From: Kitasatospora terrestris
GTDB taxonomy: Bacteria > Actinomycetota > Actinomycetes > Streptomycetales > Streptomycetaceae
DNA length: 64,000 nucleotides
Assembly (NCBI RefSeq): GCF_039542905.1
Contig: NZ_BAABIS010000001.1
Span: forward strand, 6,696,001-6,760,000
Direction: 5' to 3'
Part shown: positions 24,265 through 32,410 of the stretch, one piece after another
Numbering within the stretch: position 1 is the stretch's first letter
Layout of the letters: every line of letters starts with the position of its first letter
Notes under the pieces: generated by a model
The model's input: the letters and a program-made list of their open reading frames with translations, nothing else
What the model was told of the DNA's origin: nothing
Databases searched by the model: none
Program-made: the position numbers and the translations under genes

Positions 24265-24320
24265 CTGACACTGATCCACGTCCTTAAACGTGCCGGTGCG
24301 AGCAATTGGGTGGCATCTCA

Positions 24321-24354
24321 GGGGCCCGGGAGCTGGATACTGCTCCCGGGCCCC
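24321..24354 (+). terminator. strong hairpin after the tRNA locus
   Basis: Perfect 13-bp stem GGGGCCCGGGAGC (24321-24333) with 24342-24354, 8-nt loop. It closes the tRNA-like locus and also stands before the convergent dehydrogenase gene. Confidence 0.85.
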
Positions 24355-24394
24355 GTCACCGTTGCGCCCGCGTCCCGCCCGCCCGGCGGCAGGG

Positions 24395-25264
24395 TCAGGC
24401 CGTCGCGGTGTAGTCGTAGAAGCCGCGGCCGGACTTGCGGCCGAGCAGGCCCGCGTCGACCATCCGGGAGAGCAGCGGGGGAGCGGCGTACAGCGGCTCC
24501 TTGTACTCCTCGTACATCGACTCGGCGATGGAGACGATGGTGTCCAGGCCGATCAGGTCGCACAGGCGCAGCGGGCCCATCGGGTGGGCGCAGCCGGCCT
24601 CCATGCCCTTGTCGATGTCGGCGGCGGTGGCCACGCCGGACTCGAACATCCGGACCGCGGAGAGCAGGTACGGCACGAGCAGGGCGTTGACCACGAAGCC
24701 GGCCCGGTCGCGGGCGCGGATCGGGTCCTTGCCGAGCACCTGGACGGCGAACTCCTCGGCCCGGGCGGTGGTCTCGGCGGAGGTGGTCAGGGTCGGGATG
24801 ACCTCGACCAGCTTCTGCACCGGTGCCGGGTTGAAGAAGTGCAGGCCGATGACCTGCTCCGGGCGGGAGGTGGCGGCGGCCAGCTTCACGATCGGGATCG
24901 AGGAGGTGTTGGAGGCCAGGACCGCGTCGCGGCGCTCGACCACCCGGTCGAGGGTCTCGAAGATCTTGATCTTGATGTCCTCGCGCTCGGCGACCGCCTC
25001 GACCACCAGGTCGCGGTCGGCGAAGTCGGACAGCTCGGTGGTGAAGGACAGCCGGGCCAGGGCCGCGTCGCGGTCCTCCTCGGACAGCTTGCCGCGCTTC
25101 ACCGCCGTCTCCAGCGAGTTGGTCAGCCGGGTCCGGCCGAACTCCAGGGCCTCGCCGGTGGCCTCGGCGACCAGGACGTCCAGGCCGGAACGGGCGAAGA
25201 CCTCGGCGATGCCCGACCCCATGAGGCCGCAGCCGATCACTCCGACGCGCGCGATGTCACTCAC
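24395..25264 (-). CDS. 3-hydroxybutyryl-CoA dehydrogenase
   Basis: 289 residues. The NAD-binding N-domain has VGVIGCGLMGSGIAEVFARSG. LASNTSSIPI and the catalytic His-Glu region GLHFFNPAPVQKLVEVI follow, then the C-terminal 3HCDH domain with DRAGFVVNALLVPYL and HPMGPLRLCDLIGLD. It interconverts 3-hydroxybutyryl-CoA and acetoacetyl-CoA in fatty-acid or polyhydroxybutyrate metabolism. GTG start at 25264. Single gene; the 286 nt upstream contain no obvious further gene. Confidence 0.92.
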   Translation of the reverse strand: MSDIARVGVIGCGLMGSGIAEVFARSGLDVLVAEATGEALEFGRTRLTNSLETAVKRGKLSEEDRDAALARLSFTTELSDFADRDLVVEAVAEREDIKIKIFETLDRVVERRDAVLASNTSSIPIVKLAAATSRPEQVIGLHFFNPAPVQKLVEVIPTLTTSAETTARAEEFAVQVLGKDPIRARDRAGFVVNALLVPYLLSAVRMFESGVATAADIDKGMEAGCAHPMGPLRLCDLIGLDTIVSIAESMYEEYKEPLYAAPPLLSRMVDAGLLGRKSGRGFYDYTATA

Positions 25265-25550
25265 TCAGTTGCCCTTCACGGTGGTGCTGGGGGTGGCCCA
25301 GCGGGGTGTCTCGGCGCGGCACCGGCAGTGGTGTCCGGTGCCGCGCCCCGGACGACGGTACTACTCCGCTTAACGCCCGTTCACCACCGCCCGCTCCCCG
25401 GACGCTCCCCGAATGTCCGCGGACCGCCGGAACCGCGCGTTCTCCGTCACCTTCGGCCGAACGGGCGACACTCCCCGGGCCGCCCGTGTGAGCCCCGCCC
25501 GGGCTGGAGACGGACCGGGGGAGGGAGCAGCCGAGGAGGGAGCACGGGAC

Positions 25551-26369
25551 ATGGGCACGGGATCGCTGACCGGCCAGGTGGCACTGATCACGGGGGCGGG
25601 CCGCGGCATCGGCCGCGAGATCGCGATCGGACTCGCCGCGGAAGGCATGGCCGTCGGACTCATCGGCCGCAACCACCCGCCACTGGTCGAGACGCTCCGC
25701 ACCTGCGTGCGGCACGGCGCGCGCGGCGTCGCGGTCGCCGCCGACGTCACCCGGCCCGGCAACGTCCGCGAGGCCGTCCGCGCGGTCGAACGCGACCTCG
25801 GGCCGGTCGACCTCCTGGTCAACAACGCCGGCCAGGTCGACCGGGACGAGGTCCCGCTCTGGGAGACCGACCCCACCCAGTGGTGGCAGGTCGTCGAGAC
25901 CAACCTGCGCGGCCCCTACAACCTGCTGCGCACCGTGCTGCCCGGCATGGTCGAACGCGGCCGCGGCCGGGTGATCAACCTCAACAGCGGCTTCGCACTC
26001 CGCCCGGACGGCAACTACACCGCGTACGCCACCTCCAAGGGCGCCCTGCTCAAGCTCACCGACAACATCGCCGACTCGGTCGGCGAGCACGGCATCGTGG
26101 TGCTCGACATCAGCCCCGGCGCGGTCGCCACCGACATGACCGCCGGCATGCCGATGTTCCACGACATGAAGGCCTGGGGCTCGATCCCCTACATGGTCGC
26201 GGTCACCGTGGACGCCGCCCGCGGCCGCTTCGACGCGCTGCACGGACGGTTCATCCACGTCGGGCGGGACAACCTCGAGCAGCTGGTCGACCGCGCCGCG
26301 CAGATCCGCGAGTCCGACGCCCGGACGCTGCGGCTGCGCCCGTACGGACCGGACGACCCGATGGCCTGA
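25551..26369 (+). CDS. SDR-family oxidoreductase
   Basis: 272 residues of the classical SDR type: TGAGRGIG at 14-21, NNAG near 91, Ser in NLNSGFALRPDG, YATSK as catalytic Tyr/Lys, and SPGAVATDM. NADP preference is suggested by GRNH after strand 2. GAGGAGGGAGCACGGGAC precedes the ATG. Substrate unknown. Single gene, convergent with the ketopantoate-reductase-like gene across a short repeat. Confidence 0.87.
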   Translation: MGTGSLTGQVALITGAGRGIGREIAIGLAAEGMAVGLIGRNHPPLVETLRTCVRHGARGVAVAADVTRPGNVREAVRAVERDLGPVDLLVNNAGQVDRDEVPLWETDPTQWWQVVETNLRGPYNLLRTVLPGMVERGRGRVINLNSGFALRPDGNYTAYATSKGALLKLTDNIADSVGEHGIVVLDISPGAVATDMTAGMPMFHDMKAWGSIPYMVAVTVDAARGRFDALHGRFIHVGRDNLEQLVDRAAQIRESDARTLRLRPYGPDDPMA

Positions 26370-26371
26370 GA

Positions 26372-26460
26372 GGCCGGGCAGGGCGACCAGGATGGTCAGT
26401 GGCCGGGCAGGGCGGTCAGCGGCCGGGCAGGGTGGTCAGAGGTCGAGCAGGGCGGTCAGC
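26372..26460. repeat. imperfect ~21-bp tandem repeat at a convergent gene junction
   Basis: Four imperfect copies of a unit like CCGGGCAGGGCGGTCAG occupy the gap and run into the last codons of the minus-strand gene, where they code the C-terminal ELTALLDL region. Confidence 0.7.
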
Positions 26461-27446
26461 TCGGCCTCCGGGAGGCTGCCGGGGGCGCGGCCGGTGCGGG
26501 CGAACTCGTTGGCGAGCCGCTGCAGCGCCGCGTTCACCGGCGTGGGCACCCCGTGCAGACGGCCCAGCAGCACGATCTCGCCGTTCAGGTGGTCCGCCTC
26601 GATGTCACCGGTGCCCCGGGCCAGGCTCTGCCACGAGGAACCGCCGCCGCGCTCCTCGCCCGGCAGCGGCAGCAGGGTGATCCGGTCGCCGCGGGTCGCC
26701 CGCTGCTGCTCGGCCCCGACGGACGCGATGCCGGCGGCAGCCAGCGCCGCCCGGCCCTCCTCCTGCACCCGCCGCCAGACCGCCGTCCGGGTGCCGCCGT
26801 CGATCGGACCGGCCACCGCCTCCAGCGCGTTGCCGAGGTTGCCCAGCAGCTTGGCGTACTTCCACGCCATCACCTCGGCGGTGACCGGCGCGTCGAAGTG
26901 CGAGGCAGCCAGGTCGGCGGCGATCGCCGCGGCGGTGTCGTCGGTGCCGGACGGGAAGCACCCCAGGTGCAGCATGCCCGAGCACGGCGAACCCGCCGCC
27001 GACACCCGGCCGGGCGCCAGGTGGGTGGACGGCAGCCACACGCACATCGCGTACACCCGGCGGAAGCGGCGCAGCGCGAGCCGCTCGTTCTCCACGCCGT
27101 TCTGCGCGCACACCAGCGGCAGCAGCTCGCCCGCCGTACCGGCCGGACGCCCGTCGGGGCCGGACACCGGCCGCACCGACCACTCGTCCAGCAGCGCCTG
27201 GGAGTGCTGGGTCTTCACCGCCAGCACCAGCACGTCCTCGGTGGTCAGCGTGACCTCCGCCGGACCGCCCACCGCCGGGACCGGCAGCAGCCGGGTGCCC
27301 TCCGGCGTGGTGAACCGCAGGCCCTCGCCGCGCAGCGCCGCCAGGTGCTCGCCCCGGGCGACCAGCACCACCGGGTGGCCGCTCTCGTACAGCCGACCGC
27401 CGATCGTCCCGCCGACCGCGCCGGCGCCGATGATGAGATAGCGCAT
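26436..27446 (-). CDS. ketopantoate reductase (ApbA/PanE) family protein
   Basis: 336 residues. The N-terminal Rossmann motif is LIIGAGAVGGTIGGRLYESG; VLAVKTQHS and CAQNGVENE are the typical mid-domain blocks; the helical C-domain contains MAWKYAKLLGNLGNALEA with the catalytic Lys. NADPH-dependent reduction of a 2-oxo acid is expected, but family members also act outside pantothenate synthesis, and no pan genes are adjacent. Confidence 0.85.
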   Translation of the reverse strand: MRYLIIGAGAVGGTIGGRLYESGHPVVLVARGEHLAALRGEGLRFTTPEGTRLLPVPAVGGPAEVTLTTEDVLVLAVKTQHSQALLDEWSVRPVSGPDGRPAGTAGELLPLVCAQNGVENERLALRRFRRVYAMCVWLPSTHLAPGRVSAAGSPCSGMLHLGCFPSGTDDTAAAIAADLAASHFDAPVTAEVMAWKYAKLLGNLGNALEAVAGPIDGGTRTAVWRRVQEEGRAALAAAGIASVGAEQQRATRGDRITLLPLPGEERGGGSSWQSLARGTGDIEADHLNGEIVLLGRLHGVPTPVNAALQRLANEFARTGRAPGSLPEAELTALLDL

Positions 27447-27510
27447 GCGCCGAGCATGCCACGCCCGCCGACCGGGGGCGGGTCCGGGGGCTCCGGGTGC
27501 TGGGCGGCCG

Positions 27511-28395
27511 TCAGGAGCAGAGCTGGCTGGCCGTCACGGCCTGCAGGCCGCGCCCCGCCAGGCCGTCCAGGATCGCGGGCAGGGCCTCGACCGTCCCCCG
27601 GTGCCCCATGTGCAGCGCGACGATCGAGCCGCCGGACACCCCGCCCAGCACCCGCTGCTGCACCGCGTGCGCGCCCGGGTCGGCGTAGTCGTGCGGGTCC
27701 ACGTCGAAGGACAGGCAGTGCTGGTAGCCGACCTGTCGGGCCTGCTCGCGCACCATCGCGTTGGCGAACTGCGCGGCCGAGGGCCGGAACCAGCGGCCGA
27801 TCGAGCCGGTCAGCCGCTGCAGCCGCTCCGCGCACTCGGCTATCTCGGCCCGCGCCCGGTCCGGGCTCATCGAGGAGATGTCCCGGTGGTTCTGGGTGTG
27901 GTTGCCGAGCTCGTGGCCGCCCGCCAGGATCCGCTGCGCCATCTGCGGCTGCTGGTCGAGCCAGCTGCCCACCACCATGACCGTCAGCCGTGCCCCGTGC
28001 TTCTCGGCCGCCTCCAGCACCGCCGTGGCCAGCGCCGGGTCGCCCTGGCCGTGGAAGGTCAACGCCACCATCGTGCGGTCACGCGGGCCGTTGACCACCT
28101 CGGCGGGCGTGGACGCCGCGAGCGGGGGAGCGGCCGGCGGCGTGGTCGGGGTGCCGGCCGGCGTCGCGGCCGCGGAACTCGCCGGGCCGCCGGTCTCCGG
28201 CGCCCCGCCGGCCGCCGGGTCGGTACCCCCGGTGGTGGTGGTCAGCTGGGTCGGCTGCGGACGGGCCGCCACCGAGGTCGGCTCGGCCTCCCCCGGCTCC
28301 AGGGCGGAGGAGCAGGCAACGAGCAGCCCGCCGGACGCGGTCAGCGTGGCCAGCCGGGCCGTGGAACGCAGCACGGTGCGTCGGTCGACAGTCAT
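27511..28395 (-). CDS. polysaccharide deacetylase-like lipoprotein with altered NodB motif
   Basis: 294 residues. Twin-arginine lipoprotein signal (RRTVLRSTARLATLTASGG then lipobox LLVAC), a Ser/Thr/Pro linker, then a NodB-type carbohydrate esterase domain. Motif 1, normally TFDDG, reads TFHGQGD, so the usual catalytic Asp pair is replaced, while the metal motif 2 HTQNH is kept and motif 3 FRPSAAQF has the expected Arg and Pro. It may hydrolyse cell-wall or extracellular glycans by a modified mechanism or be a binding protein. Anchored on the outer face of the membrane. Confidence 0.8.
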   Translation of the reverse strand: MTVDRRTVLRSTARLATLTASGGLLVACSSALEPGEAEPTSVAARPQPTQLTTTTGGTDPAAGGAPETGGPASSAAATPAGTPTTPPAAPPLAASTPAEVVNGPRDRTMVALTFHGQGDPALATAVLEAAEKHGARLTVMVVGSWLDQQPQMAQRILAGGHELGNHTQNHRDISSMSPDRARAEIAECAERLQRLTGSIGRWFRPSAAQFANAMVREQARQVGYQHCLSFDVDPHDYADPGAHAVQQRVLGGVSGGSIVALHMGHRGTVEALPAILDGLAGRGLQAVTASQLCS

Positions 28396-28452
28396 CGCCG
28401 CTCAGCCTAAGCGGTGCCCGAACCCCCTGCGATCCGGTCGGGGGGCGGAGCG

Positions 28453-29343
28453 CTACACCTCCGCGGGCTGCCGCTGGGCGGCGCGCCGGGCGAGGTGGGC
28501 GGCGTGGAGTTCGGACCAGAGCCTGCTCCGTTCGGCCGGGCCGAGCTCGGGGAGGGGCAGGTCGAAGCGGTCGGCGAGGGCAGCGAACCACTCGTGCTCG
28601 CTGGTCAGCTCGCGGGTGGTGCGCTCCTCGGCGCCCTGCTCGGTCAGGACGAGGCCGATGAGCGCGCGGTAGCTGTCGGGAGTGCGACGGATGGCCAGCG
28701 GCACCTGGGTGAAGAGCGAGTCGGGGGAAGTGGAGAGGCGGTGGTGGTTGGGCAGGAAGTCGCCGGTGGAGACGGGGCGGGGGTCGAAGTCGAGCCCGGC
28801 CGAGCAGGCCCGGTCGTCGTGGTCCAGCCGCCATCCGCCCGGGACCGCCTCGGACGGCCGCAGCCGGTAGCTGAACGGACCCTGCCGGTGGGTGACCGAT
28901 CGATTGGCGGGGTCGGCGCCGGGGAGGGGGAGCGGCAGGGGCTCGGACGGGCCGTCGCCGAGGCCGACGTCCACGTACCAGCGCCGGCCCTCCAACTGGA
29001 CGGTGAGCACCATGTGGTCGCCGGTGGCGCCGCGCGGAGCCGCGTCCCGGCGGGACTGGATGCCTCCCCGGTGGAGCTCGACCCGGTGGCCGAGGCTCTC
29101 CAGCAGGGCGGCGAATGCCCCATTGAGGTGGTAGCAGTATCCGCCGCGTCCGTTGACGATCCGTTCGACCGCGGCCTCGGGCTCGATCAGGGTCGGAGTT
29201 CCGCGCCAGACGTCGACCGTCTCGTACGGTATGCGTTCGACGTGGGCACGGTGGAGGGCGCGCAGGCCGGCCAGATCGGGTGCGGCGGGGCGGGGGAAGT
29301 CGAGGCGGGCCAGGTACCGGTCGACGGTGGTGGGGTTCAACAT
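28453..29343 (-). CDS. arylamine N-acetyltransferase
   Basis: 296 residues with the NAT catalytic triad: Cys in NGRGGYCYHLN, His in GDHMVLTVQ and Asp in YVDVGLGDG. NATs transfer acetyl from acetyl-CoA to arylamines or hydrazines; in actinomycetes some close amide bonds in natural products. No biosynthetic genes are next to it. Divergent from the HD-domain gene, 18 nt between starts. Confidence 0.93.
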   Translation of the reverse strand: MLNPTTVDRYLARLDFPRPAAPDLAGLRALHRAHVERIPYETVDVWRGTPTLIEPEAAVERIVNGRGGYCYHLNGAFAALLESLGHRVELHRGGIQSRRDAAPRGATGDHMVLTVQLEGRRWYVDVGLGDGPSEPLPLPLPGADPANRSVTHRQGPFSYRLRPSEAVPGGWRLDHDDRACSAGLDFDPRPVSTGDFLPNHHRLSTSPDSLFTQVPLAIRRTPDSYRALIGLVLTEQGAEERTTRELTSEHEWFAALADRFDLPLPELGPAERSRLWSELHAAHLARRAAQRQPAEV

Positions 29344-29361
29344 GAGGGGAGGCTAGTTCGC

Positions 29362-29937
29362 GTGACGGGCGGTCAGCAGGGGATCTCTCGGGTGCCGGAG
29401 CGGGTGCCGGAGCGGGTGGCGGGGCTGCTGGGGCGGGTGGGGGCGCAGCCGCGGCTGGTGGCGCACCTGGAGTTGGTGCACGGGGTCGCCGTGGAACTGC
29501 TGGCGGAGGTGGGCCGGCGGTGGCCGGGGGTCGAGGTGGACGAGGCGGCGGTGCGGTTCGGGGCGGCCACCCACGACGTCGGCAAGGTCAGGCACCCGGA
29601 GGAGCTGACCGGGCCGGGCCACGCGCACGAGCCCGCCGGGTACGCGCTGCTGGTGGAGCTCGGGGTCGACCCGGCGGACGCCCGCTTCGCCCGGACCCAC
29701 GCTTCCTGGGGCCTGCCCGGGATCAGTCTGGAGGAACTGCTGGTCGCCCTGGCGGACAAGGTGTGGAAGAACCGCCGGGAGGAGGAGCTGGAAGACCTGG
29801 TCACCGGGCGGATCGCGGAGATCTGCGGACTGGAGCGGTGGGAGGTCTTCCTGGATCTGGACGAGGTGCTGACGGCGATCGGGGAGGGTGCGGAGGGACG
29901 GCTGGCGTACCAGTCGTCCTTCCCGGTGGTCGGCTGA
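29362..29937 (+). CDS. HD-domain phosphohydrolase
   Basis: 191 residues. VRFGAATHDVGKVRHPEEL carries the HD pair and AGYALLVELG with ARTHASWG supplies further metal ligands. Metal-dependent hydrolysis of a nucleotide or other phosphate is expected. The GTG at 29362 gives a compact protein; its first residues are coded by a GGTGCCGGAGCG repeat (29393-29430). Divergent from the NAT gene and convergent with the nucleotidyltransferase gene. Confidence 0.75.
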   Translation: MTGGQQGISRVPERVPERVAGLLGRVGAQPRLVAHLELVHGVAVELLAEVGRRWPGVEVDEAAVRFGAATHDVGKVRHPEELTGPGHAHEPAGYALLVELGVDPADARFARTHASWGLPGISLEELLVALADKVWKNRREEELEDLVTGRIAEICGLERWEVFLDLDEVLTAIGEGAEGRLAYQSSFPVVG

Positions 29938-29956
29938 GGGGCACGGGCGGCCGGGG

Positions 29957-30697
29957 TCAGTCGGCGGGGCCGGCGAGGAGGGAGGGGCCGGCGGTGCGGC
30001 GGTCGCCCGCGAGGAGCGGGCCGCCGGCCAGGTCGAGGACGGCGGTGACGGTGGCGCCGAGGGGCTCGGCGGGCCCGCCGGCGGCCAGGGCGCGGTAGTC
30101 GGCGAGCAGGCGCCCGCCGAGGTCGGGGGCGGCGGCGCGCAGACGCCGGGCCAGCCACTTGCCCTTGCCGCTCCAGGCGCCGACCGCGGCGAGGAGCAGC
30201 TCGCCCGCCGCGACGTGCAGCAGGGCGGCGACGGCGAGCCGCTCGTCCGCGTCCCGGCAGTCGAGCAGGTCGTCGCGCAGGTCTGTGACGGTGTACCGGC
30301 GGAGGGCGAGCGCGTCCGCGCTGAGCGGGCGGGGGCCGGCCCGGAGGGTGTCCCGAGCCCAGCTGGCGACCTGCTCGGCGGCGCCGCCGACCGAGCGCAG
30401 CACCAGGCTGTCGGCGCAGAGCGAGGCCATGGTGGGCACGCCGTTCGCCCGGTCCCAGGCGAACATGGTGCGCACCGACTCCGGGGTGTGGACGAAGACC
30501 TCGGCCGGGCGGCCGCGCCACACCAGGGTCTCCCGGTACACCTCGGCCGGGGCGGGGCGGATCACCACCACGTCCAGGTCCGAGGTGTCGGTGCCCTCGC
30601 CGCGGGCGAGCGACCCGCCGAGGAACGCCGCCACCGCCTCGGGGAAGCGCTCGCGGACCAGCGCCTGCGCGGCATCGACCGCCTCGGTGATCTCCAT
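29957..30697 (-). CDS. nucleotidyltransferase-domain protein
   Basis: 246 residues. The minimal NTase motif is FLGGSLARGEGTDTSDLDVVVI, with the second acidic ligand near EVFVHT. The helical C-terminal half resembles aminoglycoside nucleotidyltransferase-like proteins of unknown substrate. The ATG at 30697 has AGGG upstream; a GTG at 30706 is an alternative. The 105 nt upstream carry degenerate TCCCACCGG repeats. Confidence 0.75.
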   Translation of the reverse strand: MEITEAVDAAQALVRERFPEAVAAFLGGSLARGEGTDTSDLDVVVIRPAPAEVYRETLVWRGRPAEVFVHTPESVRTMFAWDRANGVPTMASLCADSLVLRSVGGAAEQVASWARDTLRAGPRPLSADALALRRYTVTDLRDDLLDCRDADERLAVAALLHVAAGELLLAAVGAWSGKGKWLARRLRAAAPDLGGRLLADYRALAAGGPAEPLGATVTAVLDLAGGPLLAGDRRTAGPSLLAGPAD

Positions 30698-30811
30698 GGT
30701 CGTCACCCTGCCCGATGACCTGCGGATTTCCCACCAGGTTTCCCACCGGATCTCCCACCGGGCCCTGCACTGGGTCTGACACGGGGTCTCGCCTTGGGTC
30801 CCGCACCGGGC

Positions 30812-32317
30812 CTACCCCTTCCCCGGCTCGGCCGGGCAGAGCACGTCGCCCGCGGGGCGCCGACCGGTGGTCAGGAACCGCGTCACCAGTGCGTCGCCGC
30901 AGCTGTTGCCGTTGGCCGCGTAGGCGTCGTGGCCGCCGGAGTCGACGGCGACCATCCGGGCCCGGCCGCCGAGCGCCGCCCGCAGCTTGAGGGCGCCCGT
31001 GTAGGGGGTCGCGGGGTCGCGCAGGTTCTGCGCCATCAGGACGTTCGACGGGCCGGCCGGGGTGACCCGGACCGGGGGCTCGGCGGGATCGGACGGCCAG
31101 AAGGCGCAGGGCATCACATTGACCGGCATCCCGGCGGTCAGCGGGTGCTTGATCCGCTCCTCGGCGGTCTCCCGGCGGTACTGGTCGAGCGAGCGGGGCC
31201 AGGAGACGTCGTTGCAGAGGGTGCCGACCGACACCGCCAGCGCGTTCTGCAGGGCCTCGTCGGGCGGGGTGGCGGCGGCGGGCAGCGGGCGCCGGCCGTC
31301 GGCGGCGAGCATCAGCCGGACGACCGCGGGGAAGCGGCTGTCGGCGTACATGCCGTCCAGCAGGGTCTGGCGCAGGGTGTTGCCGTCCAGCCGGGGCGGG
31401 TTGGCGCCCGGCCAGGGGAGCGGTGCGGTGTCCAGCCGCGCGGCGAGGGCGAGGAACTGCGACCGGACCTGCTCGGGGGTGTCGGCCACCCGGTCCGGGT
31501 TGGCCGGGTCGGCGGCCCAGGCGGCGAAATCGGGGAAGCGGTCCTCGACGCCCCGGCCGTACGCGGCCAGCCAGCCGCGCTCGACCCGGGTCGGATCGGG
31601 ATCGTCGTTGCTGTCCAGCACGATCCGGTCGGTGCGCCCGGGGAACATGGTGGCGAACACCGCGCCCGCGTAGGTGCCGTAGGAGACGCCCCAGGCGGAG
31701 AGCCGCGGCTCTCCGAGGGCCTGGCGGATCCGGTCGATGTCCCGCGCCTCGTTGGCGGTGGACAGGCTGCGCAGCACCGGCCCGCCGTTCGCGACGCAGG
31801 CCTCGGCGACCCGCCGGGCGGTCGCCTCGTTCTCCGCCGTCGAGCCGTCGGCCGCGGGCCACGGCAGCATCCGGACCAGGGTGAGGTCCTCGTGCGCCAG
31901 CCCGCAGGAGACGGGGCTGGAGCGGCCCACCCCGCGCGGGTCGAAGCCGACGATGTCGTACCGGTCCAGCACGGACTGCGGCAGGCGCTTGAGGGCGCTG
32001 CTCGGACCGTCCAGCCCCGGGTTGCCCGGGCCGCCGGGGATCATCAGCAGCACCCCGTGCCGCAGCTCGGGCCGGGCGGCCGCTATCCGCGAGACGGCGA
32101 GCGGGATCGACGGGCCGGTCGGATCCCGGTGGTCCAAGGGCACGGTGACGGTGGCGCAGCGCTGGACGGCGGCGGCCCCCGGGCTCGGGCAGGCACCCCA
32201 GACGAGCGGCGGCGGGGAGGCGGGGACCGGTGGCGCGGCGGAGGCCAGCGGCGCGGTGAGGGCGAGGACGGTGGCGGAGGCGGCGGCAACGGCCGCGCCG
32301 CGGTGAAGGGTTCGCAT
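30812..32317 (-). CDS. secreted alpha/beta-hydrolase (tripeptidyl aminopeptidase type)
   Basis: 501 residues. Sec-type signal peptide (MRTLHRGAAVAAASATVLALTAPLASA), then the hydrolase core: oxyanion region MIPGGPGNPG, nucleophile in WGVSYGTYAG, Asp in LRDPATPYTG and His in SGGHDAYAANG. The C-terminal TAP-like domain is present. Members remove tripeptides from secreted proteins or act as proline-type peptidases. The ATG at 32317 is chosen because it starts the signal peptide; an upstream ATG at 32392 adds an unlikely extension. Confidence 0.9.
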   Translation of the reverse strand: MRTLHRGAAVAAASATVLALTAPLASAAPPVPASPPPLVWGACPSPGAAAVQRCATVTVPLDHRDPTGPSIPLAVSRIAAARPELRHGVLLMIPGGPGNPGLDGPSSALKRLPQSVLDRYDIVGFDPRGVGRSSPVSCGLAHEDLTLVRMLPWPAADGSTAENEATARRVAEACVANGGPVLRSLSTANEARDIDRIRQALGEPRLSAWGVSYGTYAGAVFATMFPGRTDRIVLDSNDDPDPTRVERGWLAAYGRGVEDRFPDFAAWAADPANPDRVADTPEQVRSQFLALAARLDTAPLPWPGANPPRLDGNTLRQTLLDGMYADSRFPAVVRLMLAADGRRPLPAAATPPDEALQNALAVSVGTLCNDVSWPRSLDQYRRETAEERIKHPLTAGMPVNVMPCAFWPSDPAEPPVRVTPAGPSNVLMAQNLRDPATPYTGALKLRAALGGRARMVAVDSGGHDAYAANGNSCGDALVTRFLTTGRRPAGDVLCPAEPGKG

Positions 32318-32410
32318 GGCGAGAAGTCTTCTCCGCCTGCGCTCCGCGCACGATCCTGCCAGCTTCCGACTTCTCCCTGGTGCTGGCACCACCCCCGGAC
32401 CGGCAGCTGA

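Noticed and set aside
24233..24294. GGCACG pairing with CGTGCC at 24289-24294 as an acceptor for a normal-order third tRNA
   Set aside because: No T arm and no anticodon stem would exist between them; only 6 bp pair. Kept as a possible competing fold.
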